Shown: in pieces, positions 11,873 through 23,126 of the stretch | How the letters are laid out: every line of letters begins with the position of its first letter | How positions within the stretch are numbered: position 1 is the first letter of the stretch | Assembly (NCBI GenBank): GCA_002179805.1 | Contig: NAVB01000072.1 | Span: 1-59,820 of the forward strand | Direction: 5' to 3' | DNA length: 59,820 nt | Origin: Acanthamoeba lenticulata | Taxonomy: Eukaryota; Discosea; Longamoebia; Acanthamoebidae | Made by a program: the position numbers and the translations under genes | Notes under the pieces: generated by a model | Told to the model about the DNA's origin: nothing | Database searches by the model: none | Seen by the model: the letters and a program-made list of their open reading frames with translations, nothing else

Positions 11873-13735
11873 CTAGCAAGCACGCCGAGGGCTGGTGGGC
11901 CTGAGTTGCGCCCACTTCCGCTTGAGCTCCAACGAAACGAACGGCATCATGAAGACGCTGTTTCCCTTTTCAATCATCACTGACCCGCTATTGTCTGTCA
12001 GAGAGAGGAGGTCGAAAACGCGTGAGTGTCATGCGCATGGTGGTTCTGGAGAATCAAGCGCGACGCACCCTTCTCAGAGATGACGAGCTGGTTGGGGTCG
12101 AAGGGAACAACGGAAACGACGTCAAGCTTGGCGCTCTTGCGTGTGCCGCTACCGCCCGTGCTGCCGTTGGTGAGGACGAGCATGTCGGAGAACAGGAAGT
12201 AGTGCCACGAAGCCAAGTCCTTCTTGTCTTTGGCCGCCTCGTGGAGAACGCCCTCCTGGAGGTACTTGCGGCCCGGGGCCAGGAGCTGAACGCCCAGCTT
12301 CTCGGTGCTCTTGAGCTGTTCCTTGACCTTGAACATCGCGGCCATCTCCTCCTCGCGCTGCTTCTTCTCATTGATGTCGGCGACGACGTTCTGGATCTTG
12401 GTCAGCGCCAGGCTCAGCTTCTCGAAGTCCGGGTGGTCGTTCTGGGTGTTCTTGAGCAGCTCCTGCATAAAAGAAAAAGAGTGAGCATTGGGCTGGCATG
12501 CTCTCCAGGAGTAAGGCGGCTGCGTACCCTAAGCAGCAAGGGGTACTTGCAGATGCGCTGCACCGGCTTGATGAGGTAGTCACGCAGGGTGAGCCGGTGG
12601 TTGCGCTGGTTAAGGTTGGCGTGGTGGATGAACTCGGCGAAGCCTTTGTCCTTCTTCATGCACTTGTCAAGCATCTCGCGCGCCGCACCCTGGTTGCTGC
12701 AGTAGATCGCGTACATCTTGAGGTAGTCGCCCTGTTCACCAAGGATCGTCAGCATCGCTTGCAAGACAGCAACGGAGAACGAGATCGACGTACGAAGAGC
12801 AGGAAGCTGTCGCCAAGTTCGTCGCCATTGGAGCCGTTGACCCGGAGGGCCATGTCCAACTGCAGCATCTTGTTCACCTCGATAAGCTGATTCACGTTGG
12901 AGAAGATAGCCTGGACCTCGTCCTTGGTGGCCACGCCTGACTCTAGCATTGGCGCCTTGTAAATCTCCACCATGGCCTCGAGGTCGGCGATGTAGTCCTG
13001 CTCTGTGCTGATTATCTCGTTGATCACCTGGTTGCGCTGGCGAACCCAGTCGGGCAGGGCGATGCCCACAGAGAGAGGGCGACGCTCCCTCTTCTTGCGC
13101 GCCTCCTCGGCCTGCGCGATGTTGATCTCGGCACTGCTGTGCTGAGGCTGCTCAGCCCCGGCAGTTCGGATCACTTGGCGAACGTCGCAGCACGAGTTGC
13201 GGCGGTTCATCGTCGGCGCCGTGACGTTGCTCTGGCTGCGCGGTCGAGTGACCACGACCTCCTCAACATCGGGTTGAGAGATCTGGCTGATGGGCGCCAA
13301 CGCCGACTGGGACGCCTCCTGTGCCAGGGCCAGGAACTCAGCGTCGAGGGAGGTCTTCTCGAAAGCGACGGTCGCGCGCTGCTTGCGGCAGGGCACAGGC
13401 GCGGAGCTCGGCAACATGGATACCGACCCACGATAGCCGATGGTGCCGGTGGACTTGGGCCTCTTGGCCTCGGCCTGAGCGACGGCCATCGCGGCAGCCG
13501 CTGCGACGGGATCCACCTTGGTCATGTCGGCATTGCTGGCCCGCCTGAGCGTCGACTGGCGGTTCTCGAGATCCACTGACGAGAGCGACGAGGCGAGGAA
13601 CGAGGTCGACGCGCCGCAGGTGCTGCTCCGCTTGCGTGGGGCGGCCTTGGCGGGCGTTAGCGTCTCCTGGCTACCTCGACGCTTGAAAAGCCCAAAGCTG
13701 AACCGCCTGGGCTTCGCCTCCGACTGGCCGTCCAT
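11873..13735 (-). CDS. RhoGEF with DH and PH domains
   Basis: Predicted exchange factor for Rho-family GTPases, acting on the actin cytoskeleton. The first ~210 residues are disordered and Ser/Ala-rich and open with the basic segment MDGQSEAKPRRFSFGLFKRR. The DH domain then runs RNQVINEIISTEQDYIADLEAM (CR1), through GAAREMLDKCMKKDKGFAEF to LTLRDYLIKPVQRICKYPLLL (CR3, the most conserved DH motif), and ELLKNTQNDHPDFEKLSLAL. The PH domain starts near KYLQEGVLHEA and WHYFLFSDMLVL. Reading straight through past QLVISEKG gives a false end; I infer a 74-nt intron (12068 to 11995) and a last exon reading DNSGSVMIEKGNSVFMMPFV then SLELKRKWAQL, which supplies the final PH strand and helix, with stop TAG at 11873. 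Four exons in all. The target GTPase is not predictable. Confidence 0.9.
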
Positions 13736-14471
13736 CGGGCACGAAAGACTATGCGGGGACTTGGGGTGGTTGCTGCTCTAATATTGAAAGCTAGCTCTTT
13801 TACTTCGGGTTCTTGTTGTTCTTTGAGTTCGTGCGGTCAACAGAAGTTAACCTTGAAGTTGAAGTCGCACGGCTGTTCTGTAGAGCTTGTTTCTAAACTT
13901 AGGTGCAAGGGGGCGGATGGAAAGATAGCGGGTGAGAGGACGATGTAAGGTGGGGGCAGTTGCTGCAAAGGAAGGGAGATGTGTTCTGTTCGGGATGCGG
14001 TTGAGCGAGTGATGTAAGCAAAGATTTTTCAGGTTTATCTGCCAGTTCAGCTCCTCAGCAACGCCTCGTTCGTTTTGCCTGGTGACCAATGGGCAAACGC
14101 GCAATGTAGCGGTCGTCTAGCGGGACGTTGCTAACCGCTTTTCACTTTGCAACATGCCTTCATCAGGGTTGTGTGCGATGACGTCTCTTGGGAATTTTAT
14201 GCAACGCCATTCGTACATCCTTACCAGTCTGCCGCTAGGCAGAGTTTCCAGCCTAGGAAGTCACCACGTTGACCAGAAGACTGCCTATCTTTAGGAGAGA
14301 TGTTTCTTCTGGTCTCCTCGTCGCGTGCCCGACGCACGCACTGGATCGGCTGCGACAACGTCGGTTCTCCGCCAAAGAATATCCTTTCATGCTCCAGCTC
14401 TGCCATCTCGCACGCCCCCAACAACGCGACAACTTCGAATAAAGTCATGTTTATTTGGGAGTTTCTCTCCT
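13736..14471. promoter_or_regulatory. Spacer: RhoGEF upstream region and pyruvate carboxylase 3' flank
   Basis: 736 bp between two minus-strand genes. The part next to 13735 should contain the RhoGEF promoter and 5' UTR; the part next to 14472 the pyruvate carboxylase 3' UTR. I checked both strands for a gene with C/G-ending codons and found none, and see no RNA gene. Confidence 0.5.
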
Positions 14472-17400
14472 TCACTCCATTTCCACCAACAGGTCCCCTC
14501 CGTTCATGGAGTCGCCCTGTTTGGCGATAATCCGCTTGACCTTGCCATTGGCGGGAGCCGACACGATGGTCTCCATCTTCATGGCCGACAGCACGAGCAG
14601 CGGCTGGCCCTTCTTGACCTCCTGGCCGTCCTTCACCTTGATGCCCACAATGGAGCCGGGCATGGGCGCGCCCACCATCTTCTTGTTTTGCGGGTCGGCC
14701 TTCTCGCGGCCCTTGCCGCCGGCCTGTTGGCTTTGGCCCTTGGCGGTGAGCTTCTTGTCCTCTACAAACACCGAGCGCGGCTGGCCGTTGAGCTCGAAGA
14801 ACAGCTCACGCTTGTGGTCCGCGTTGGGAGCGCCCACGGCCTTGAGCATGATGTGGAGCGACTTGCCCGGCTCGATGTCGGCCTTGATCTCCTCGCCCAC
14901 CTCCGGCCCGGTCAAGTAGGCTCGCGTCGGCAGCGAGGATACGTTGCCGTACAGTCGCTTGAAGTCCATGTACTCGTCAAACACCTGATCAGGTCACAGT
15001 GTTCATCGTGACGTCGGTCGTCGAGGTGAGCCAGCAGGTCACCAAGACCGACCAAGATCATCATTGCGCAGCGCCACCCAAGGAAGGAGTGGACAAGGTA
15101 CCTTGGGGTACTGAGCAGCGCTCAGGACATCGAGATCGCTGATGTGATACTTGCCATGCTTCTCGACCAGTTCCCGCTTCAGCTTGTGGAAGTCAAGTGG
15201 AGGCAACGTCTCGCCCGCGCCCGCTAATCGAGGGCTTCCCCTTGAGCACCTAGGGGAACGCAGCAACAACAACCACAACAGCGAGACCGTGTAAGCTGTA
15301 TGCGCCATCCTTCACCATTTCCTCAAGATGACGACAACAAAGACGACTGACCTTGGTGCGCAGAGGCTCGGGGAAGCCGCCGGGCGGCTGGCCAATGAGG
15401 CCCTCGAAGTACTCGACCACCGACGACGGGAAGTCAAGCTCCTCGGCCCGCTCCAGCAGGGTCTTCTCGTCGAGGTTGTTCTGGACCATGAACTGGGCCA
15501 GGTCGCCCACCACCTTGGAGCTTGGCGTGACCTTCACGATGTCGCCCAGCAACCTGCCGCCCCATACCGCAGAACGCGCCCCGTCAGAATTTCAGAAATT
15601 GCACTAATTATCTCATAATGGTGAAAATAATAGTGAAACCAATAGTGATAAAAACATTATTAAAAATAAAAATAAAATCAAAATAAAGAATGAGCAAAGA
15701 CCTGTTGGCCTGGGCGTAGGCCTTCTTGATGGAGGGCCACTGGTGGGCGAGACCCAGCGAGAAGCTCTGGAAGTGGAGGTTCGTGTACTGGCCTCCCGGG
15801 ATCTCGTGCTCGTAGACGTCCGAGCTGCCGGCCTTCATGGTGGCCGTGCACTCGAACGGCGCGTAGAGGGTGCGCGCTTGCTCCCAATAGTGGTTGATAG
15901 GGTAGAGCTGGTCCATCTTGAGGCCCGTGTCATGCGGCGTGCCCTTCAACGAGGCCACGAGGGCGCCCATCGACGGCTGCGACGTCATGCCAGACATCGA
16001 GTCGATGGCTGTGTCCACCACGTCAGCCCCGGCCTCGGCGCAGGCGACCATGGCCGCCACTCCGGCGCCCGACGTGTCGTGCGTGTGCACATGGATCGGC
16101 ATGTCCGGGAACTTGGCTCGCAAGGCGCCGATCAGCAGGCGGGCCGCTTGCGGGGTCAACAGGCCAGCCTGCAAGGGTCGTCAGCAACGCGAATAATCAA
16201 ATAAAATAAGATAAATCAAGGTAAAATCGGTAATAACGGACCATGTCCTTGACGCAAAGGACGTGGATGTGGCGCTTGACGAGCTTGTCGGCAAAGTCGA
16301 GGTAGTAGTCGAGGTTGTACTTGTAGTCCTTGTCGTGCAGGCCACGCGTGACGTCGCCCGTGTAGCAGATGGCTGCCTCGACGATGCCGCCGGCGTTGCC
16401 CACGGCGTCGATGCCGAGCTCCATGTTGGGGAAGTAGTTGAGCGAATCAAACACGCGGAAGACGTCGATACCGTTGGTTTTGGCCTCGCGGCAGAACCGG
16501 TGAACGACATTGTCGGGGTAGTTGGTGTAGCCCACGGCGTTGGCTCCGCGCAGCAGCATCTGGAACGGGATGTTGGGGATGGCCTCGCGCAGCTGTTGAA
16601 GCCGCTCCCACGGGCACTCGCGCAGGAACCGCAGCGCGACGTCGAACGTGGCGCCGCCCCACATCTCAAGACTGTACAGGGGCGCCATGAGGTGGGCCGT
16701 GGCCGGGGCAATTCCGAGCAGGTCCTTGGTTCGCACACGGGTGGCCAGCAGCGACTGGTGGGCGTCGCGCATGGTCGTGTCGGTGAGCAGCAGCGCCTTG
16801 TGCGCGCGCACGGCCTTGGCAAATTCATTCGGGCCCTTCTCCACAAACACCTGGCGCCAGCCCTGCGGCGGGTCGGCTGCGCGCGGAGAGCTTATGTGAG
16901 CTGATCGGCCTAGAGTTAAGCCGCCAGCCAAAAGCGGAGCCAACGTACTGTGGGGCACCTCGGGCGCGTGCGGGGTGATGCTGGCCGGCTTGGCGCTGGT
17001 GCCAAGCGGGGTGAGAGAGCCGTTGACGTGCACGTTGGCCAGGAAGTTGAGAATCTTGGACGCGCGGTTCTGCGTCTCGTGGAAGTGGAACAACTCCGGC
17101 ACGGTGTCGATGAAGCTCGTGTTGACGGTGCCCGCCAAGAACTTGGGGTGCGACAGCACGTTGAGCAGGAACGGGATGTTGTTCTTCACCCCGCGGATCC
17201 TGAACTCGTTCAGCGCGCGCTGCAGCTTCTTTGACGCCTCCTCGTGCGTCCGCGCCCGGCCTGCAGCCTCACCGCTTCAGCATGACCCAATTCAGAGGCC
17301 AGACGAGGGCGAAGGACCGTACCGGTGACCTTGACCAAGAGGGAATCGTAATAGGGCGAGATGGTGGCGCCCGAGTAGCTGTTGCCACCGTCGAGGCGGA

Positions 17401-19264
17401 TGCCCATGCCCTCGCCCGTTCGGAAGACGTCGATGCGTCCGACGTCGGGGCGGAAGTTGTGGTAAGGATCCTCGGTCGTGACGCGGCACTGGATGGCGGC
17501 ACCGTTGACGTGGATCTTGTCCTGCGTGAGCTTGAGGTCGTGCAGGGTGAGGCCCTCAGCGATCCGGATCTGCGACTGGACAAGGTCCACGCCCGTGATC
17601 TCCTCCGTCACCGTGTGCTCGACTTGCAATCGGGCGTTGACCTCGATGAAGTAATGGCGGCCCTGCTCGTCAACCAGGAACTCGACCGTGCCGGCGTTCT
17701 CGTAGCCGGCATAGGCGGCCAGCTTGACCGCATCAGAGAACAGCCGACGCCTGATCTCCTCCGACAGGGCTGCACCGAGCGCGTTAGCCTGGGCAATCGT
17801 CTGCATGCGGACGCGGGCAAGTGCAGGGGCTCAGGAAGATGTTCGTACCTGGCGCTGGGGCGACCTCGACCACCTTCTGGTGGCGCCGCTGGACGGAGCA
17901 GTCGCGCTCGTGGAGATGAACGACATGGCCCGTGCGGTCGCCCAGGATCTGGACTTCGATGTGGCGCGGGTTCTGGACAAAGCGCTCGATGAACATGGCG
18001 CCGTTGCCAAAGGCCGACTTGGCCTCCGAGGTGGCCCGCTCGAATGAGTCGCGCAGCTCTTCGTGCGAGTGAACCACGCGCATGCCTCGGCCACCGCCAC
18101 CGAACGCGGCCTTGAGGATCACCGGGAAGCCAAACTGGAAAAGATGACAATGACGAACACGCCAACGGCGAAGTGAGTTGCGGCCGTCGTCTCGGGCCAT
18201 AGCGAGCGGGGGCAGGTGGACCACTCACCTTGTGACGAAAGGCTTCGGCCTCTTCGACACTAGAGACCGGGGCGTCGGTGCCAGGCACCACCTGGACGCC
18301 AGCCTCAATGGCCATCTTGCGCGCAAACACTTTGTCGCCCATCGAGCGGACCACCTCGGGCGCCGGGCCAATGAATCGGATGTCGTTCTCCAAACATGCC
18401 TGCAAACATCACTGGTCAGTAAGTTGACTGCGACGGCCAACAATGCACAGGGCGAGGAGGCTTGCCTGGGCAAAGTCGCCGCTCTCGGAGAGAAAGCCAT
18501 AGCCGGGATGGATGGCGTCGGCCTCGACCTCCTTGGCCACCCTGATCATCTCGGGGATGCTCAGGTAGGCCTCCACGGCACCCATGCCCTTGCCCACCTC
18601 GTAGGACTCGTCGGCCTTCTGTCGGTGCAAAGCTGCACGCCACAACGCAAGCGGCCGAATCAGCACACGAGCGTTCGCGTTTGAGCCATGACTGGCGACG
18701 GGATCCTCTCGTACACTTCTCGTCCTGGTGCGAGTAGACGCCGACTGTGCGGATGCCGAGCTCAGTGCCGGCGCGCATCACGCGGATGGCGATCTCACCT
18801 GAAGCACCGCCCTCCACGCGTCAGTAGAGCACATCACAGGAGACGACTGTTTCCGCCAGCGCCGCAGCCCAAGGGCAGGACGCCCGCAAATAATTATTGG
18901 GTGATAAACAGAAAATTATTAATTTTGATTTGCGTTGGCGTTTGGGCCTGCGTGGGGCAAGCCGCAAGGAAATGTCGTCGGTTGTCGAAACAGTGGCGCA
19001 GTGGGCCTTCTGAAGCGAGTGAGGCTGAGGCTGGCGTGTGGTACCTCGATTGGCGACGAGCAGCTTGTTGATGGGGCGATAGGGGAGCTGGGACTTGGCG
19101 ACCTTGGCTGCGGCGGTCGCTGAAGCGAAGTGGCGGCGGCCCCACGTCGTCTGGACAAAGGGCGAACCGCAAGACATGGCGGGCGCAGAAGTCGTGGAGC
19201 ACATGAAGGCCGTCACCCGTCCTGCCTGCTGGCCGCCACCCGTCCTGCCTGCAAAGCGAAGCAT
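14472..19264 (-). CDS. Pyruvate carboxylase, mitochondrial, with an apparent frameshift
   Basis: Biotin enzyme making oxaloacetate from pyruvate, bicarbonate and ATP (anaplerosis, gluconeogenesis). The N-terminus [11 protein letters not shown] to [17 protein letters not shown] is Arg/Ala/Ser-rich without acids, typical of a mitochondrial presequence. Biotin carboxylase: [25 protein letters not shown], the ATP loop [29 protein letters not shown] and [13 protein letters not shown]. Carboxyltransferase: [34 protein letters not shown] and the metal-binding [11 protein letters not shown]. Biotinyl domain: VLSAMKMET, biotinylated Lys at about 14580. About nine introns, one of them strikingly AT-rich (15600-15700). 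Oddity: between [13 protein letters not shown] and [13 protein letters not shown] (about 15212-15224) the frame changes without a usable splice site; as sequenced, frame A stops about seven codons later. Everything else is intact and full length, so this may be a sequencing or assembly error. Confidence 0.93.
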
Positions 19265-19715
19265 TCTCTTGTTCTTGAGCGACGCCTACAAGTTGAAGTC
19301 GTGCGTGGTGTCTTATGTATTCAGCTGAGCAGCTGAGTAGCTGTGCGTGTAGGCGTGTGTGAGTGGTGTGAAGGGTGAAAGGTGAAGATAGGCCAAGATA
19401 AGGGGGTGGGCGTGGGCCCAACGTCAGAGGGGCAGTTGGGAACATGGTTGCAGTTGTCCCAACCGTCCTCATCTGCCTAAATGTCCTGGGAAGTGCAGAG
19501 GCCACCAACCGGCGACTTCTCACTTGCACTTTATCTTGCGCAATCGAAAAGAAATCATTGTCGGAAAGCATTTCTCTCAGTTTTCCAAAATTTCACAGCT
19601 TGTGCACAAAACGCGCGCTTCTAGTTTCTTTCCCGGTGTTTGCCGCAACTGTTTGCTCCGCTTCCGATCTCATCTCTCGCCATTTTGTATTTGAATTGGC
19701 TAGCGTGTCTGCAAG
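19265..19715. promoter_or_regulatory. Divergent promoter region between pyruvate carboxylase and the nucleolar GTPase
   Basis: 451 bp between two start codons that face away from each other, so it should hold both promoters. It contains GTGTGAGTGGTGTGAAGG-type G-rich sequence on the carboxylase side and T-rich sequence on the GTPase side. I do not recognise a defined element. Confidence 0.6.
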
Positions 19716-22135
19716 ATGAAGGGGAAAAGTACGTGATTACCTTGGGCGTTGGTGTGTGATTACAGGCGGGCTAAGAGGGACTTCATTTTATGAAACAGAG
19801 AGACAGAGCAAGCGTCTCACTCTGCGCAAGAAGTACAAGATTTTGCGCAAGGTGCGTGAGCACAAGCGCAAGGTCCGCAAGACAGACAAGCAGGGTATGT
19901 CTCGTGTGCATGTTTACATTTCATTTAGAAATCGCAAAGAAATTGGCACCGATGCACAAAATGCATTTTCATTCAATTGAGTTCGACTGTACTGCTCACC
20001 GTTAACGGTGCCACGGCACTTATCAGGCAAGAAGAAGGAGAAGGATCCCGGGATCCCCAACAACTACCCCTTCAAAGCCCAAGCTCTGGCGGCGTTGGAG
20101 CAGATGAAGCTGAATGAGGAGCAGGAAAAAGAGCTCGAGCGGCTGCAGCGTATCAAGTACGCACAGACCAAGCGCCAGCAGGCTCTCGAGAAGCGGCGGA
20201 AGGAGCAGGAGGAGCTCCGCCTGAAGAAGGAGAGGTTCAGTGTTCGCGGTACGCGCGGCCTAAGCCGTTGTAGCACGCTCCTGCGGTTCGTGTGGATGCG
20301 TGCTGTGTGCTCATTGTCTCTTTGTTCTTCTCGTTTCCAGGCTCGAAGCAAAAGATCTACGGCCGGTGCAGAGAGGTGGCCGAGGAGGCCGAGATTATTG
20401 TGGAGGTGGTTGACGCGCGTGATCCGCTGGGTTGCATCTCGCCCGAGGTGGAGAAGTGGATCCGATTCAACTACCCCGACCGGCTGTTCGTGCGCCTCCT
20501 CAACAAAATCGGTACGCGTTTGTTCATTCCTCCCATTAGCGCTTTGGGCGGCTCCTAACTTGAGCTTTTCCCTGACGATCTGCTGTCGTGAATGATGCAA
20601 ATGATGTGCTCGGGACTATGATCACGATGACAATGGTGATGATCAGACCTGGTGCCCAAGGAGTGTGTCACCAGGTGGCTCTCCTACCTGCGGAACGAGC
20701 ACCCGGCGCTGGCCTTCAAGTGCCCCATCAAGGTCAAGGAGAAGAAGAAAAAGAACAAGCATGGATATGTATTTGCGCCCAAAGACGGTACACCTGTCCT
20801 TGACGCCACTGTTGCTATTGATGTTGTTGTTGAATCTCCTGGCGAGGGAACTCAACCGCGTTTTTTGTTTGATCTTGGCCTACCCAGAACCGGTCACGCA
20901 CCGAATGACCCCCAAGACATGCCTGGGCCTCGACAACCTGGTGCAGCTCTGCAAGACCTACGCGGCGAGCTTCAGCGACAACCGGACCGTCACGGTGGGC
21001 GTCGTCGGTTGGCCGGGCGTCGGCAAGGCTTCGGTCCTCCAGCAGCTCAGGTCGCTCAAGGTGGCCAGCCTCGCCTTTGAGGAGGGTCACGAGTTCCACG
21101 TCGCGCCCAACGTGCGAGTGTTGGACTACCCGGGCCTTGTAATCCCCTCGTCAGAGGTGTCGCCCGTCGATCTGACCCTTCGTGGCTGCCTCGCCCCCGA
21201 GAACGTGCCCAACCCCTACGGCGCCGGTACGCCACCCCACCACGACCACACCTTTACACGATTGCGGCCATGCGTTGATGTTGATGACCTCCGCCTTTGC
21301 AGCCGAGAAGATCGTGAACCGAGTGAGCAAGGAGCAGTTGCTGGAGACCTACAAGATCAGCATGTTCGAGAACGTGCGCGAGTTCCTTGAGCTCGTGGCT
21401 AAGAAGGGTGGCCGCCAGACCACGGTACCCGCCCCACAGCACCGGCCACGGCCTGATTAGGGCCACAGTGACTCACCGCCCATGACACCGCAGGGAGGCA
21501 AGCCGGACGTGACGGCCGCGGCCAAGCAGGTGATCAGGGACTGGACGTCGGGCAAGATCAAATTCTTTACCGAGCCGCCCGCGCTGACGACCGCGCCCGC
21601 CGCGGCCGACTGGCGGTCCAAGGTCGGAATGGACGCGCTGCAGCGGGCCGAGGAGGAGCACGTGCTGCCGCTGCTCAAGGCTGCCGCGGATGCCAGCTTC
21701 ACCTCCTACGGCACGGCGCACGTCTTCAACCGGGCTGTGGAGCCCAAGTTTTTGAGCTTCCTCGAGGGCCGAGCCATGGACGAAGAGGTGGCTGAGGACG
21801 GCATGGATGAAGTTGCCGAGGATGAGGAAGATGGCGAGGATGAAGAAGAAGAAGAAGACGGAGAGGAAGACGAGGGAGAAGAAGAAGAAGAAGAAGAGGA
21901 GCAGAAGGTGAGTAAGAAGGTGAGCAAGACAACGCGAAAGGCTAAGGAGGTGGCTAAGGGGATGATGGCGCTCGAAGGCGATTTCGACTTTGCCACCGAC
22001 TTTGTGGCCACCAGCGACGTCGCCGGCAACATTATTGCCGTTGACGGCGAGGAAGAGGAAGACGACGACTACGAAGATGACGAAGAGGAAGAGGAGGACG
22101 GTGGCGACGATGACGATGAGGAAGCGTCGGACTGA
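19716..22135 (+). CDS. Circularly permuted nucleolar GTPase of the GNL3/nucleostemin type
   Basis: Predicted ribosome-biogenesis GTPase of the YlqF/GNL3 family. The short first exon MKGKS (19716) is spliced over a 37-nt intron to a very basic block (SKRLTLRKKYKILRKVREHK), the family's nucleolar localisation segment. A Lys/Glu coiled coil follows, then the permuted GTPase: AEIIVEVVDARDPLGC, G4 as LLNKI spliced to DLVP (NKxD), then G1 as VGVVGWPGVGKASVLQQL, G3 as VLDYPGLVIP, and the C-terminal lobe AEKIVNRVSKEQLLETY. The order G4-G1-G3 proves the permutation. Oddity: the P-loop is GWPGVGKAS, so the residue after the invariant Lys is Ala instead of Ser/Thr, and the usual Asn of PNVGKS is Gly. 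The last ~120 residues are an acidic run of Glu/Asp. GNL3 versus GNL3L (Nug1) is not resolved. Confidence 0.9.
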
Positions 22136-22275
22136 GCAGGCACTTGTGTAGCGGCACGCGCGTCGCCAGTCGACAAGAAGAAGAGAAGAAGCCTCTTTCG
22201 CTGGAATTTGTGGCGTGCAAGTGTTTGGGGTTGTGTGCTCTGTCCGTCAGCTGTAGCCCTGTGTGTAAACTGAAG

Positions 22276-22943
22276 ATGGACACGGCCAAGCAGCAGTTGA
22301 TGACGCAGTTCCAGAGCCTCACTGGGACTGACGCGGAGACCAGTCGGTACCTCCTTGAGTCTAATAATTGGAATGTCGAGGTAAGTTCCGATTTTTGTTG
22401 AAGATTTGATCGATCGGGTTGATGATTATGCTGCATTAGGCTGCAATTGGCGCTTTCTTTGATGGAGGTGCTCGAGCACCCCGTCCCACACCGAAGCCTC
22501 AGCCTCCATCTCCTGCCAAGTCCCAAACGCCGTCGAACAACTCCACGATGAACAAGATTGCCTCTATTGCCACCGAGGTGGACGACATAGAGAGGAGAAG
22601 GACCCAACTCCAAGATGCGATTGACGCGCTGCCCACCGTGCCAGTTGCCGACACCAAGAAGCGGGCCGACGCGCTCCGAAAGGGCTGCATGCTGGGCATC
22701 GAGGAGCTCATGCGACGACTCGAGACGCTGGACGGCTTGAGCGTAGGCGGCGAGGACGGGACCCGCTCTGCACGCAAGGAGCTTGTCAACAGGTGCACTT
22801 CTTCTTCTCCATCCTAGCCACACGCGACGATCCTCACCACCATTTCCTCTTCACGACACAACTCGTGCAGGATTCAGCGGCTAATGGGCGGCTTCGACGA
22901 ACTGAAGGACCAGCGCCTGCCCTCCATGTTGTCGAGTTTGTAG
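22276..22943 (+). CDS. UBA-like + BAG domain protein, probable Hsp70 co-chaperone adaptor
   Basis: Three exons: 22276-22380, 22440-22792 and 22871-22943, about 176 residues. Residues 1-45 form a UBA-like domain of the p47/FAF1/UBA_4 type (AKQQLMTQFQSLTG, YLLESNNWNVE spliced to AAIGAFFDGG), expected to bind ubiquitin or ubiquitin-like folds. A Pro-rich linker of ~25 residues follows. Residues ~80-176 look like a BAG domain: a long helix IASIATEVDDIERRRTQLQD, then ALRKGCMLGIEELMRRLETL, then a third helix ARKELVNR spliced to IQRLMGGFDELKDQ. In BAG proteins helices 2 and 3 bind the Hsp70 ATPase domain and release ADP; the Arg/Lys and Gln/Asp contacts of helix 3 appear present. Inferred role: linking ubiquitinated clients to Hsp70, analogous to BAG1, which uses a UBL instead of a UBA. 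Confidence 0.78.
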
Positions 22944-23126
22944 GAAGAGCGACCTGGCTGTCATTCAGTGCTGCGCCCGACCGCGGGGATGAACGAGTCG
23001 TCGTAGAGTACAATTTTTTTGGTTTATTCTTTTGCTTTTGTGGGTTATATGATCTTACAATATATACATACAACAACTGCACTTCCCTGTCAGGGAAGGC
23101 CACAGTTCAGGCCGGCCCCAATCTGA

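Noticed and set aside
12022..12579. 185-codon plus-strand open frame over the RhoGEF
   Set aside because: Antisense to DH-PH exons; sequence is Leu/Glu-rich mirror of the real exons.
15130..15215. Mini-intron (gttgcctcc...cacaag, ~25 nt) to rescue the carboxylase frame
   Set aside because: It would be far shorter than any other intron here and would delete the family-conserved LPPLDFH sequence.
14325..18684. Long plus-strand open frames (up to ~250 codons) over pyruvate carboxylase
   Set aside because: High-GC genes in this genome create long antisense open frames; the minus strand carries every carboxylase motif, so these are shadows.
21779..22135. Acidic GAA/GAG/GAC run at the end of the GTPase as a microsatellite
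   Set aside because: It is an interrupted, in-frame Glu/Asp tail typical of nucleolar proteins, not a simple DNA repeat.
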